Below, piece by piece: positions 47,229-57,139 of a stretch of DNA of 64,000 nucleotides. Numbering within the stretch: the stretch's first letter is position 1; every line of letters starts with the position of its first letter. The stretch is from positions 3,224,001 through 3,288,000 of the forward strand of contig JANATF010000003.1 in assembly GCA_029449245.1 (NCBI GenBank). The letters are read 5' to 3'. Under the pieces are notes generated by a model. It saw nothing but the letters and a program-made list of their open reading frames with translations. It was not told the origin of the DNA and ran no database searches. A program made the translations under genes and the position numbers. This DNA comes from Mortierella alpina (Eukaryota > Mortierellomycota > Mortierellomycetes > Mortierellales > Mortierellaceae).

Positions 47229-49615
47229 ATGACACAATCACACAACACACCTCGCAGCTGGCTCGCACGGACGCTGCTCCCGCTCGCCATCGTGGCTGCA
47301 GGTGTCAATGCAGTCTGCGTGCCCCTGACGGGAACCAAGGCTTGCCCAAAATACGCTGGCTTCAGCGTCGACAATGATGCTGCGATCAAGTTTGTGGGCA
47401 GCATGGGCGTCAAAATTGCCAACTTTGCTGATGCGGCAGGATTCGATACAGCCATGGCTGGCGCAACAGCTTTCCAAACCTCCAGTTCTTGCACCGGCTA
47501 CACTCCCAGTCGCAGGATTCGGTATCAGGACACAATACTTTGTGCGGTCATGGTTTCACAATCTAACAGCTGCAAGAACTCTGCGCCCAACATGTGCCTC
47601 TCAACCTGCACGGCATATTCAACAGCACTCAAGGCGATGGTGGATACGACCTGCCCCAATGACGCGGAATCAAAGAAGCTCCTGGATGAGATGAACTCTA
47701 CTTGTTCGAAGGACTCTGGCTGGGCCTCTTTGGTCGACCAGAACACGGCCACCTGTATCAACGGAGAGGTGAACGAACTAGCGACTTGCGGTAAGGAACT
47801 TGATGCTCATGTTTTTTCGGCATTGATCTTTTTTTGGCAGTTGTTTTTTTGTCGGGCCTCATGGTGAAGAAGGCGGTCAAAAAAGAACGCATACCAATAT
47901 GAGCTCTGCGACAAGAGGACACTTCTGTTCGATTGAGTGTGGGGTCCGCAAAGGGAAACGCTTGGGATTCATCAGCAATTGGAGAGCACTGCGCTGTGTG
48001 TTTTACTCGAACCGTGTGTTTCTTTCTCGCTTTTCGGTACCGAATATACATTTGTGTTCCAATTTGTGTTCCTGAGGTTTGTACAGAGACCGGGCGCTGG
48101 GCTGGGGTACATGTGTGTATATGTATGTGGGCACCTGTTACTCGCAATTGTCACGCACGCGTGGAGGCGAGAGTTTGTGCGGCCTAACATGGGTACAATT
48201 AAGAGTGGAAGGCGGGTGATTTTGTGGTTGTTTATTTGTCTCCACCAGGCGCGAGTCGGACACGGAAGGCATACAAAAGGCAGGCGAAGGGCACGAGAGG
48301 TACCAACCATCTGTTGAGAGCAATTTAGATTGACTTATTTTATATTACTGCCTGTGTAACCCTAAAAAAAGAAAGCGTCCCTTTTTTTTTATTTATAAGT
48401 CCATTGGGCACCCGTCGCAGCACGCTTGTCGACACGCGCTTAGAACTGTGCTCTCTCATAGCTCTTGTTGCACTCTACTAATTATGGTCTGTTTGTCTCT
48501 CTCTCTTCCCTTGCTGGCGCGCCCTCGCTAAATGTTTTGTCATCCTCATCCATGATTCGACTATCCATGCAGGCTTTGGCAACCAAACCGCCATGTGCAC
48601 CTTCTGCACTAACCCCACCAACGCTGCCGAACAATGCTGTACCGCTAACGCTGCTACCTGCACTCCCGTGAGCACCGCCCTGCCCACCGCCCTGCCCACC
48701 TCAAGTGGCATCACCCCACCCGCCGTCTCCCCTTCCCCCTCGGGCGAGAAAGGTCCGTCATCAGGCGGACTTACGACTGCAGCATTGGGCGGAATCATTG
48801 GCGGCGGAGTCGTCGCGCTCTTGGGTCTCTTTGCTCTCATTGTCTGCTGCATGCGTCGCTCCAAGAGTAAGAGCCCCTCCAAGGGTAACGGAGGAAGCCA
48901 GAATCTGTCACGCCACATGTCCAACTCGAGTGCCTCAAAGTACAAGATCTCTTCGCCCAAAATGCAGGAAGAAGGTTTCGCTGCTGCAGTGGCCCCCTCG
49001 GCCCCTATTCCCATGACGGCCTTGCCTCCCATGTCATCCTCCGAACCTGCTGCTGCTGCTGCCGTTGTGGCCGCTGCTGCCGCTGCCAACAGAAATTCCA
49101 AGGGAAGCAGTGTCGGAGGAGCCGCTGGCAAGCAGTCGTACTGCCAAGCCTTGTACCCTTACCAGGCTTCGATGGCGGATGAACTGGACCTGTCGCCCGG
49201 AGATATTGTGAATGTGCAGCGGGTCTTTGATGACGGATGGGCCGTTGGTGTGAACATGAACACCTCGAATGAGGGAGCTTTCCCTGTGGTCTGTGTCATG
49301 TTTGTGGATGAGGCTTCGTTGGATGACGACTTTGAGGACGTGAACATGCATTCGATGACGCCCATGAGCCACCGTGAGGATGAGAGCAAATCGAACCCAC
49401 GGTCGTCCATGCCCTCGAGGGCTTCGAGCCCTGTGCATTTGCCCCGACGACACTCGTCCATGATCCGGGATAGCGCAGTGATTCCTCAGGGCAACAACAT
49501 GACTAGCTCTCCGCTGGCCGGAGGTAAACTGCAGCCACCGCCCGCTGTCCGCGATACCATGATGAGCGACGCAAGCTCCATCAACCGCTGGTGGGATGGC
49601 GAAGGAACCAAGTAG
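47229..49615 (+). CDS. Secreted-ectodomain, single-pass membrane protein with cytosolic SH3 domain
   Basis: Two exons, 47229-47790 and 48573-49615, joined in phase 1 through a long 782-bp intron, give 534 residues. Residues 1-28 form a signal peptide (a basic start, then LLPLAIVAAGVNA). Residues 29 to about 220 form a cysteine-rich, probably extracellular domain. A P/S/T-rich stalk follows. One membrane helix lies at about 255-280 (GGIIGGGVVALLGLFALIVC), with a basic stop-transfer. The cytosolic part holds an Ala-rich linker and an SH3 domain at about 377-430 (QALYPYQASMADELDLSPGD, DDGWAVGVN). It ends in a Ser/Pro tail. Fungal membrane proteins of this layout (for example Sho1, Fus1) signal cell-surface status; this one is single-pass with a large ectodomain, so it is not a Sho1 orthologue. 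Function is inferred only from architecture. Confidence 0.85.
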
Positions 49616-49825
49616 AGTGGTAGATTACATCATTTCTTTTATTATCATTGTTGCGGAGCAAAAAAAAAAAAACAAACACAAATCCTCTCAAATAAAAAAC
49701 TAAAGTCAAGGATAAACAACGCGACGATCCACAGTGGCAGACAGATCCTGTGTCCACGGCTTATTGGGTAACAGCACCATCGCTCTCATGATTAATGTGG
49801 GAAGGGAAAGGAAAGCGATGCTGGT

Positions 49826-51985
49826 CTACATGGAACTCACTGATAGCGACGAAAGTGAATGAGACGGATTCAGTCTGTCTACGTTGGTGCTACTTTGCCC
49901 ACCTCGTCCTACTCCTCCTACGACTAAAGCCTCCTTGAGCTCCCGTTCCCGCTTTGCGTAACACCTTGTCAAACTCTCCAGAATTGGATCATAGGTCACC
50001 CGTATACCTCGATACTCCCTCTGAATCCTCTCCATGTCCCGCTGCATCTTTCCTCGACGCGTCATTTCCTCCTGGTCCAGAATATCCTGTGAACTTGCAC
50101 GCTGAAGCAAAAGTTTTTGTTGAGTCCTGGACATGGACTCTTCAGGAATCCACGGGCCAGACGTAGAGGATGAAGAAGCGAGAGGAGGAGAGGAGCCGCT
50201 GCTTGGGCCTTGGCCAGATGCGGCGACAGGTCCTTCGTTGGATGAATAATCTGACATGGGAGATGTGGGTGTAATTGGATCACTATGCCTATCATTGCTC
50301 AACTCAGTATCGAAAGCCGCGGAGGACGTCATTCTCAGGCTAGCAGGCAGTCGGCGTTGACGCATAGAGCTTGTGGCTTGATATGGCCTTTCACCGCTGG
50401 GAGACTGTGGGCGTGCCGTGATCTTGGGAGCTGAGGAACTCAAGGGAGGAGCATGGGACGGTGAGGGTGGTAGGAACCGTGAGATTAAAAACATAGCACC
50501 TTCTTTAGCTGAGCGCGGTGGCGAGGTCATTAATCCGTGAATGCTTCGCGGACGTGGCGTTGGGGTGTGGAGAGAGGAACTCAGATAGTCCGCAGCTGCA
50601 GAAGCGCTTGAGCCACGACGGATATGATGAAGGCCTGCATAGTTATTCGAGCCGCTGGGCATTCCTGATCCTGCAGCCGAAGATGAATACGATCCACGTA
50701 GGTTCAAATGCGAGCGAGAGCGGGCGTGTACGGATGCGGTAGACGGGCTCAAAAACTGAGAAAACATCTCTTGGGCAGCCGAAACAATGGCATGCTGGTT
50801 TTCTTTGTGTCGGGAAGACGATGAGTCAGCGCTCGCAAGATCATTGTCATCCTCTTCAGCGCTGCTTGGACTCAAGACCGTCAGAACAGGGTGCGGAGTG
50901 ACTTTGGTTAGAGAGGGCAATGATGTCGCAGAGAGACTTGGATTCAGCAGTCGAGAGAGACGCTTTGAAAGCTGTTTCAATGAGGATTCGTTAGCTGCAA
51001 CATGGCTTTGAGAACCAGTGTCACCTGGCCCCGCAGAGAGCGAGTTAACAGCAGAAAAATTGGGATGGACGACATCCTTGTCGACAATGGTGTGCTCTGA
51101 AGTTTCTAGCGCCTGTGGTGTAAATACTGGAGCGTGACCTGAAGGGCAGGCACCTGCATGCTCCGAACTTTGCGGCTTTTGCTGTGCTGGTGGGTGTTCC
51201 TGTCGGGGTGCTGCATTAATGTGCTCAAAGCTTTCCAACGGCTGCAACAAAGGCGTCGCTCCGGTATCGACTGCGATCATCTCAGACTCCTGGGGTTGAA
51301 CAACGCTGTCTAGTCTGGGGTCTCGCTCGCTATTGTTAGGTATGCTCTCGGATCTCGGCCCATATTCTGCGTCCTGATTTTCGTAGTGAGTGGCTCTGTG
51401 GGGTCTATGGGACACGGATGACTGGTTTAAGTGCTGTCGATGATGCTGGGGGTGGTGCTGCTGCGGGTATGGCCCGTGCTTGTGCCGCTGTACATGGTGG
51501 TGATGGTGTCCGCCGTGCTCCAAAGCTCGCCCGGTGTTCTCTCCAGGCGCCTCCTGTGCATCATCCTCGTAATCGTCGTCGTCAGGGTCGTGTGCACCAA
51601 TTACAAACTTTGTCCTGGTCTTCCTCGACCGTGATGGCCTAGACCGATGCTCTGTCCGTGCGCCGGCTGCAGAGTTGCTCTGATGGACGACAGGGTTGTG
51701 TGAGGTGTGGACGGGGTGGTGGTTGAAGGCATGATTAGATGCCGAACGCATCATCGACTTTGACTTGGTGTGGCCGGCAGCATGGCTGTGTCTCCTTGCT
51801 GCTGTGTTTGTTGGATGCACGGGGTGAGCCTTGGTGTCTGTGAGCAAAGGCTGGGCGGTGTGGTCGTGGGACGGGTCCTTGACGGCAGGCGACTGCTGCC
51901 TGTCGGCTGAGGGTAGTGCACTTGCCAAGGGCTCTGGCGGCTGGCGAGACTCTGGTTCTACGTCAGAGACGGGGATTCGCTCCAT
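49826..51985 (-). CDS. Large low-complexity protein with a C-terminal helical segment, unknown function
   Basis: Single exon. ATG 51985 (MERIPVSDVEPESRQPPEP) gives 719 residues. The frame stays open to ATG 52159, but that extra part reads like a translated CA/CT-rich leader, so the inner start is preferred. The protein is H-, S- and P-rich in its first half, with basic RRHSHAAGHTKSKSM-type patches. A short conserved-looking block is RLLNPSLSATSLPSLTKVTP. The only strongly ordered part is near the C-terminus, EEMTRRGKMQRDMERIQREY followed by GIRVTYDPILESLTRCYAKR, which would form a charged helix. There is no signal peptide, TM helix or known domain. It is divergent from the GNAT gene. Confidence 0.7.
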   Translation of the reverse strand: MERIPVSDVEPESRQPPEPLASALPSADRQQSPAVKDPSHDHTAQPLLTDTKAHPVHPTNTAARRHSHAAGHTKSKSMMRSASNHAFNHHPVHTSHNPVVHQSNSAAGARTEHRSRPSRSRKTRTKFVIGAHDPDDDDYEDDAQEAPGENTGRALEHGGHHHHHVQRHKHGPYPQQHHPQHHRQHLNQSSVSHRPHRATHYENQDAEYGPRSESIPNNSERDPRLDSVVQPQESEMIAVDTGATPLLQPLESFEHINAAPRQEHPPAQQKPQSSEHAGACPSGHAPVFTPQALETSEHTIVDKDVVHPNFSAVNSLSAGPGDTGSQSHVAANESSLKQLSKRLSRLLNPSLSATSLPSLTKVTPHPVLTVLSPSSAEEDDNDLASADSSSSRHKENQHAIVSAAQEMFSQFLSPSTASVHARSRSHLNLRGSYSSSAAGSGMPSGSNNYAGLHHIRRGSSASAAADYLSSSLHTPTPRPRSIHGLMTSPPRSAKEGAMFLISRFLPPSPSHAPPLSSSAPKITARPQSPSGERPYQATSSMRQRRLPASLRMTSSAAFDTELSNDRHSDPITPTSPMSDYSSNEGPVAASGQGPSSGSSPPLASSSSTSGPWIPEESMSRTQQKLLLQRASSQDILDQEEMTRRGKMQRDMERIQREYRGIRVTYDPILESLTRCYAKRERELKEALVVGGVGRGGQSSTNVDRLNPSHSLSSLSVSSM

Positions 51986-52561
51986 TGCAGCGTGCGATTG
52001 CAGCTCAGCCAGGGCGGGTTGATGCTGCAGCAAGGCCGATGGGCTGAAGGTGGAGTGTGTGTGTGTGGGTGTGCGGAGAATGGAGGTGAGGAGTGGAAGT
52101 GGAATGAGGGTGGAATGGAGGGAAGCGAAGGGAATGAAGCTGCTGTGACTCCTTTTCATATGCAGCCAGCCGCTTAGCCCACCCGTGGACTATATCGAAC
52201 ATCTGCATGCTCACTTCCCGTCCTTGCCGACAGCGTGCATGGCCTGCAGGTGCGGTGTTGACTGCCCACAGTGATCCATGCACTATTCACCCCAGGGCTT
52301 CGTTCGCTTCGCACACACGCTCGCACACACGCTCGCACATGCATAGCTCAGCCTCGTCACACGATCAACGATAACTGCACCATCCTCAAACGGAACACCG
52401 TGTTAGTCCGCATTTTCAAGGCGGCGCAAGGCACGAAGGAGCGTCGTCAGAAAGTCAACAGCTCCAATCGACCTCCACTCCAGGTACATGTATATGCAGC
52501 CTGCAGTTCCTTCAAAAACGATGCGGCTGCGGCTTAGGCGGAGTCAAGAAAAAAACTATAA
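51986..52561. other. Divergent promoter region
   Basis: Between the 719-residue protein and the acetyltransferase. It contains CA-rich and CACACACGCTCG-type short repeats near 52300-52340. No gene is seen. Confidence 0.4.
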
Positions 52562-53331
52562 ATGACACAATCACGAATGGTCGACATCAACGATCTCATT
52601 AGCAACTCGAAAGACAAAGACATGACTCCTCCCGATGCAAGGTCAGTCAGCACTCTCAACTTGTCGATGTTGTACGTACAAAGGATTGATTTCATGAATT
52701 GACTATCGCCCGCCTCTGCTGCAACCCGGTATCAATCTAGTGAGGAGGCAGCTTCGCCACATCCCGCTCTCGACTATGTCATACCTAACGCAGAGGAGCA
52801 TCAGCCTTTGCTCAAGAAAATGCGCAAATCCTGCGGCTGGGACGCGGGCATGGTACGCATGTTCTAGGCATACAAAAACTTGGATCGTGATCCAATTTTT
52901 TTTGACTAAACATATAGTCTTGATAGGTCCCCACTTGGTTCGTACAACAGGATGTAGGCACTCGCGTGATGGCCCTCTTTTACCTCCCAGGAACCAAGAC
53001 GGCTGTTGGCATGGGCGGGATTGAGCTCATGGACTTTGAACACAAAGACAAGGACGTTGCGGATGTAGAGTCTAAGCGTGGCTGCATTGTGTCCCTTTTT
53101 CTCTACAAGCAGTACCGAGGCCAGGGATATCTCGGCACAATTATCGAGTGTTGCGAGGAAATGGCTCGTAGTAAAGGCTTGGAGGTCTTGACCCTTTATG
53201 GTCTGGAGAAGGCGCAGGGCTATGAGAAGTTTGGATACAAAACCTTCAAGATGGAGGAGCGAGTGTACAGTGGGATTAATCGCTGGATGACCAGATTCCT
53301 GGAAAAGTCACTTGTGCATCGTGGAGCATGA
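52562..53331 (+). CDS. GNAT-family N-acetyltransferase
   Basis: Transfers acetyl from acetyl-CoA to an amine; the substrate is unknown. Three exons, 52562-52641, 52741-52852 and 52927-53331, give 198 residues in consistent phase. Motif A of the fold is clear: SLFLYKQYRGQGYLGTIIE contains the (Q/R)xxGx(G/A) acetyl-CoA pyrophosphate loop. Motif B follows with LYGLEKAQGYEKFGYKT, the typical A..FYEKxGF element. The N-terminal 60 residues are acidic and loosely conserved. Two ATGs open exon 1 (52562 and 52577); the first is used. The arrangement resembles small fungal acetyltransferases of unknown target. It stands alone, with no neighbouring biosynthetic partner. Confidence 0.85.
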
Positions 53332-54618
53332 GTGAACACATACTTAATATACCCATGCCTTCTTAGACCTTAACTTACTTGCTGCTCTCACGATATGTAC
53401 GAGTAGACACATTCCTCCGAGGTCAGGAGGAGCATGGCATTGTTTGTGTGCCAGTTAAAGGACTGGGCGAGCTTTAAATGCACCGTTGTGGCAGTGCGTT
53501 ATTTTTAGATCTCCGGTTGTGCGAGACGAGGATTCGGTGTGCGTAGGCCCGGATCGTGAACAATGTCCTCCTTAAAAAAAGGCCCAGACCATCATGGACG
53601 AAAGGGGTGTGCTCCACCTTTAATACGCAAGTCGACTCGGTGCTCACATCACCTTGGTCAGCTAGACAGAGTGAAAAAAAAAGCACCATCTGATCTTCAC
53701 AAGGGTGAGGGGTACCTCGCGCGCACCGTCTAATGGAGGTTGCAGACATCGCCCAACAGTGCCGTTGTATGACAGCAACCACGACTGCAAGTCGGAGGCA
53801 ATGATCCAGATGGTTTGGTATCGGTAGCCAAGTTAATGCGTTCGGTGTCCTTTTGTGCTATGCCGCTTTAGCATTGAGCTCAGCCTTTTCGTTAAATATG
53901 GAGCAACACTGCTGGAGTGGGCCATGTTGCACAACGTACTCGTCTTCGTCCAGACAATTAGACGAGGCATAGAGGTGGCAGTCCATCTGCAATGCATGTA
54001 TCTGAGCCAGGTAAAGAATGCTGTCAACAAGTGAACGGGCGGGGGAGCAGCGAATGAAGACTTTACTTTTTCTCGATTTTCTTTTCTCTTTCTCTTTCTC
54101 TTTTCTGCGGATGCATTCTTTTTTTCTTTGTTGTCTTTTTCACTCCTCTTGACTCGCCCCTTTCACCCCTCCCATCGTTGCGTACTGCAGACCCCCCACG
54201 CACACTTTCACCCCTCGGCCTCTTGCCGACAACATCAAGACATCTGTTTTCTATACGGTATGGCTGCCTGAAAAATACCCGCTTCCTAGATTCATCCTCT
54301 TGTTGTTTCTTTTCTTTGCATTTCTTTGTCTTTCTCTTGTCACCTTTCGCCCGCCCACTCTTTCTTTGCATTTCCTTTGGGTGCTGCAGCTCCTTTTGCT
54401 CGTTTGTTCACGTTAAAGAGGCGGTTGTTAAGACCGCTCACGGGTTCATCGATCCGTCCCACCACAGGCTCTTGCCAGCACTCCTGCATTGATTGCACCA
54501 GGAACCCTCAGCGACGTATCACTCACTGGAAACTGCACACCTGCTCTTCCACCGCTTCCAGGCGCAATCGCCGTCTCTCACTTTTTCTCTCGCCTCGGTA
54601 CGACAGAACAAAAGGATT
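53332..54618. other. Intergenic region
   Basis: About 1.3 kb. The right half (54060-54600) is C/T-rich and serves as leader of the kelch gene. A short cysteine-containing minus-strand frame at 53858-53986 is listed separately. Nothing else is recognised. Confidence 0.4.
53858..53986 (-). CDS. Possible short cysteine-rich ORF or exon, unrecognised
   Basis: From ATG 53986 a 42-residue frame reads MDCHLYASSNCLDEDEYVVQ and later LQQCCSIFNEKAELNAKAA before TAG. Codon choice and four cysteines look protein-like. The frame is also open upstream, with an AG acceptor-like site near 54010, so it could be the last exon of a small secreted protein. No 5' exon or family was found, and chance is quite possible. 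Confidence 0.18.
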   Translation of the reverse strand: MDCHLYASSNCLDEDEYVVQHGPLQQCCSIFNEKAELNAKAA

Positions 54619-57019
54619 ATGATGCGGTTTTCCCACACCACTCGAATCCTCGCCAGTTTACTGTTTCTTTACTATGACCTCGCTGGCGTTTTCCTTTACG
54701 CTGAAGCGCAACCTCAGCCCTGTGGCGGTGCTGCTTATGCCAAAGTTGGCAACAACTTCTACATTCAAGGGGGAGCTACTTCGGGCGACAACCTGCTACA
54801 GCCCTTCTGGGCGCTTGATTTGACGACAACCTGGACTACCAGCCAACCGGCCTGGAAACCCCTGCCTTTAGGACCAGCAAACGCTTATCATTCTGCCGGA
54901 TACTCTGCCGATAACCAGAGCTTCATCACATTTGGAAGGGACACTGCTGCAGACCCGCAGGTCGTCCCACAGAGTTGGGTCAACGTCTACAACATCGCCA
55001 CTCGCACTTGGTCCTTCAGCTCTAATCCTCCCAACATGGCCGACAACTCCCGCCGAGACTTTAACGTGGTAACAAACCCAAGATCCAACAAGATCTACAT
55101 CTTAGGAGGCGATGCTGGCCCAGCCGGCGCGAGCTGGTCCAACATGTTTGATGTTTATGACCCAGCAACCCGCACCCTGACTGAGATCACGACGCCTCCG
55201 CCTGGTCCTCAAAACGTCGCGACCTATGCAGCTGTCTGGGTGCCTCGACTGAATGCGATGGTGGTCATCGGAGGAAGCTACATGGGCGGGGCCGCAGTCT
55301 CGAGTTTGTACCTTTATCATGCGGACACTGGATCATGGAGTACCCAAGTAAGAAGCACCCACCATACCATGCCTTAAAGATATATATCATGCATCACAGC
55401 AGAAAGTTGAGCACTATGATGACAATCACAACCTAGGCCACGACCGGGTCATTCAATTACGCCAGATATTCGCATTGTGCTGCAAGCAGTAAGTTTGTCG
55501 GCATTCATGCAACTTTTGTTCTTTTCCATTGAAGCTGTGGTTTGAGATACGTTTACATCCTTTCTTTCTCAATCTCGCGTCTGAACGAGCTCTGACGTGC
55601 CTGCTTTAACGTGCTTTAACAGATGCCGACGGGTCTCTCATTGCAGTTTACGGAGGATTTACAGGCCATGGAGGAGGTGATCCCAACGTCTACCTACTTA
55701 ACACTGTGACATGGACATGGACATCAACGGTATACCCAGGGCGTGGACGCGGGAACGCGGCATGCACGATAGTGGATGACACGTTTATCGTCTGGGGTGG
55801 ATTTTACAGCTCTCCTAATACTTTAAACGGAACACCGACTGGTACCGAAGCTTTGCTGCTATTCTCTATCTCCAAGAGAACATGGGAGACAACATACACT
55901 CCCTCAGCCGCTCTTTCATCAGGCGATCAGGGCGGCTCTGGAGGTACTGGCAGTTCCGGCTCAGACGGCGGGGGCAGCGGCAATAACTACGCCAATCCTG
56001 AGGGAAGTGACTCAGGTGGAATGTCAAAAGGAGCGATCGGGGGTATCATCGCAGGCGGATTAGGAGTCTTGTTTGTAGCGGCATTCGCTGTGTTCGAACG
56101 CAGTAGGAGGAAGAAGAAACGCCACCAGTCTGAAAAACAAGACCCTGATATGAGCGAACCGACTATCGGACAAGGACATGGATATAATCACCTCAATATG
56201 GATGAGGATCAATGCCATCACCAGCAGCTCGGCCTAACGCGACCTACCCTGCAGCATCCTTCTGGGAAGTATCAGTCGCTGAGCCCCTCTCAGGAGCCTT
56301 TGTCAGGCAATAGTAGACCGAGCATGGAGGGTTACAACAGCAGCGGATACTCTAATCCAACAACACCAACAACTCTGCAGTTTTTGAATACAAGTGAACA
56401 AATCATTGGACCCGATGGCCAATATATCGCTGCGGCCGGAGCAGGAGCAGGAGGCAGCTATATCCATGGCCGGCACTCGTGCCAGAGTGATGGCACCACA
56501 GGATCTCCATACTGCCCTCGCCCTTCACCCACGACACAGCAGCAACAGCCTATTGTATCCGAGAATGTACCCTACCGACAATCATTTGCTCCTAGCAATA
56601 GTAGTTTCGACCGACGCTCCAATGATCCTCATGCCATCATCGACCCAACCACACAGGCCTACGCGAGCGCCTATTACCCGTACGATAATGTCTCATCCAC
56701 GGCCTCAAGCGCGGGAATCTCCTCAGCGACAACAGCAGTGGACCAGTACCACGATGGCGGGTACGGAAAGCATACATCACTCCTCTCAGGATACTCTGAT
56801 ACGCCTCTCTCAAGTACTTCACAAAGTCCTTTCTTGCATGATCCGCGACTATCGCCGCTACCACCTCCAATACCGAAGCGACCCGTTAGTGGGCCACAAG
56901 GTGGGTCTGGATTTGGGTCTGCATCGGGGCAACCTGTTCCTGGTGCCCCTCACGCCATCCTTCAGCACCATCAATCACCTCAGCAGCTTTATCAGCCCCC
57001 TTTGTCACCACGTCCATAA
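54619..57019 (+). CDS. Kelch-propeller ectodomain, single-pass membrane protein
   Basis: Three exons, 54619-55347, 55437-55488 and 55623-57019, in consistent phase give 725 residues. Residues 1-34 contain a signal peptide (basic start, then ILASLLFLYYDLAGVFL). About residues 38-350 form kelch/galactose-oxidase-type repeats, seen as IYILGGDAG, MVVIGGSYMGG, IAVYGGFTG and FIVWGGFY, each a GG doublet after a hydrophobic strand. A Gly/Ser-rich stalk leads to a membrane helix at about 397-418 (GGIIAGGLGVLFVAAFAVF) with a basic stop-transfer RSRRKKKR. The 300-residue cytosolic tail is Q-, S-, P- and Y-rich and disordered. Extracellular kelch propellers usually bind glycans or proteins; a cell-wall sensor role is inference. 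ATG 54619 is directly followed by a second ATG; either works. Confidence 0.85.
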
Positions 57020-57139
57020 AGCATGTCGTCTGCATCTGAAATAAATCTTACAATCAGGTACTTGATCGACTGCTGGCAAACAGTCGCGTGAAAACACCAT
57101 CATCACTATTGCATTGAACGCTTTTCTTTCAGGAAGGAC

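Noticed and set aside
51986-52159. N-terminal extension of the 719-residue protein to ATG 52159
   Set aside because: The added 58 residues are encoded by CA/CT-rich sequence typical of leaders; the inner ATG was preferred, though the longer form cannot be excluded.
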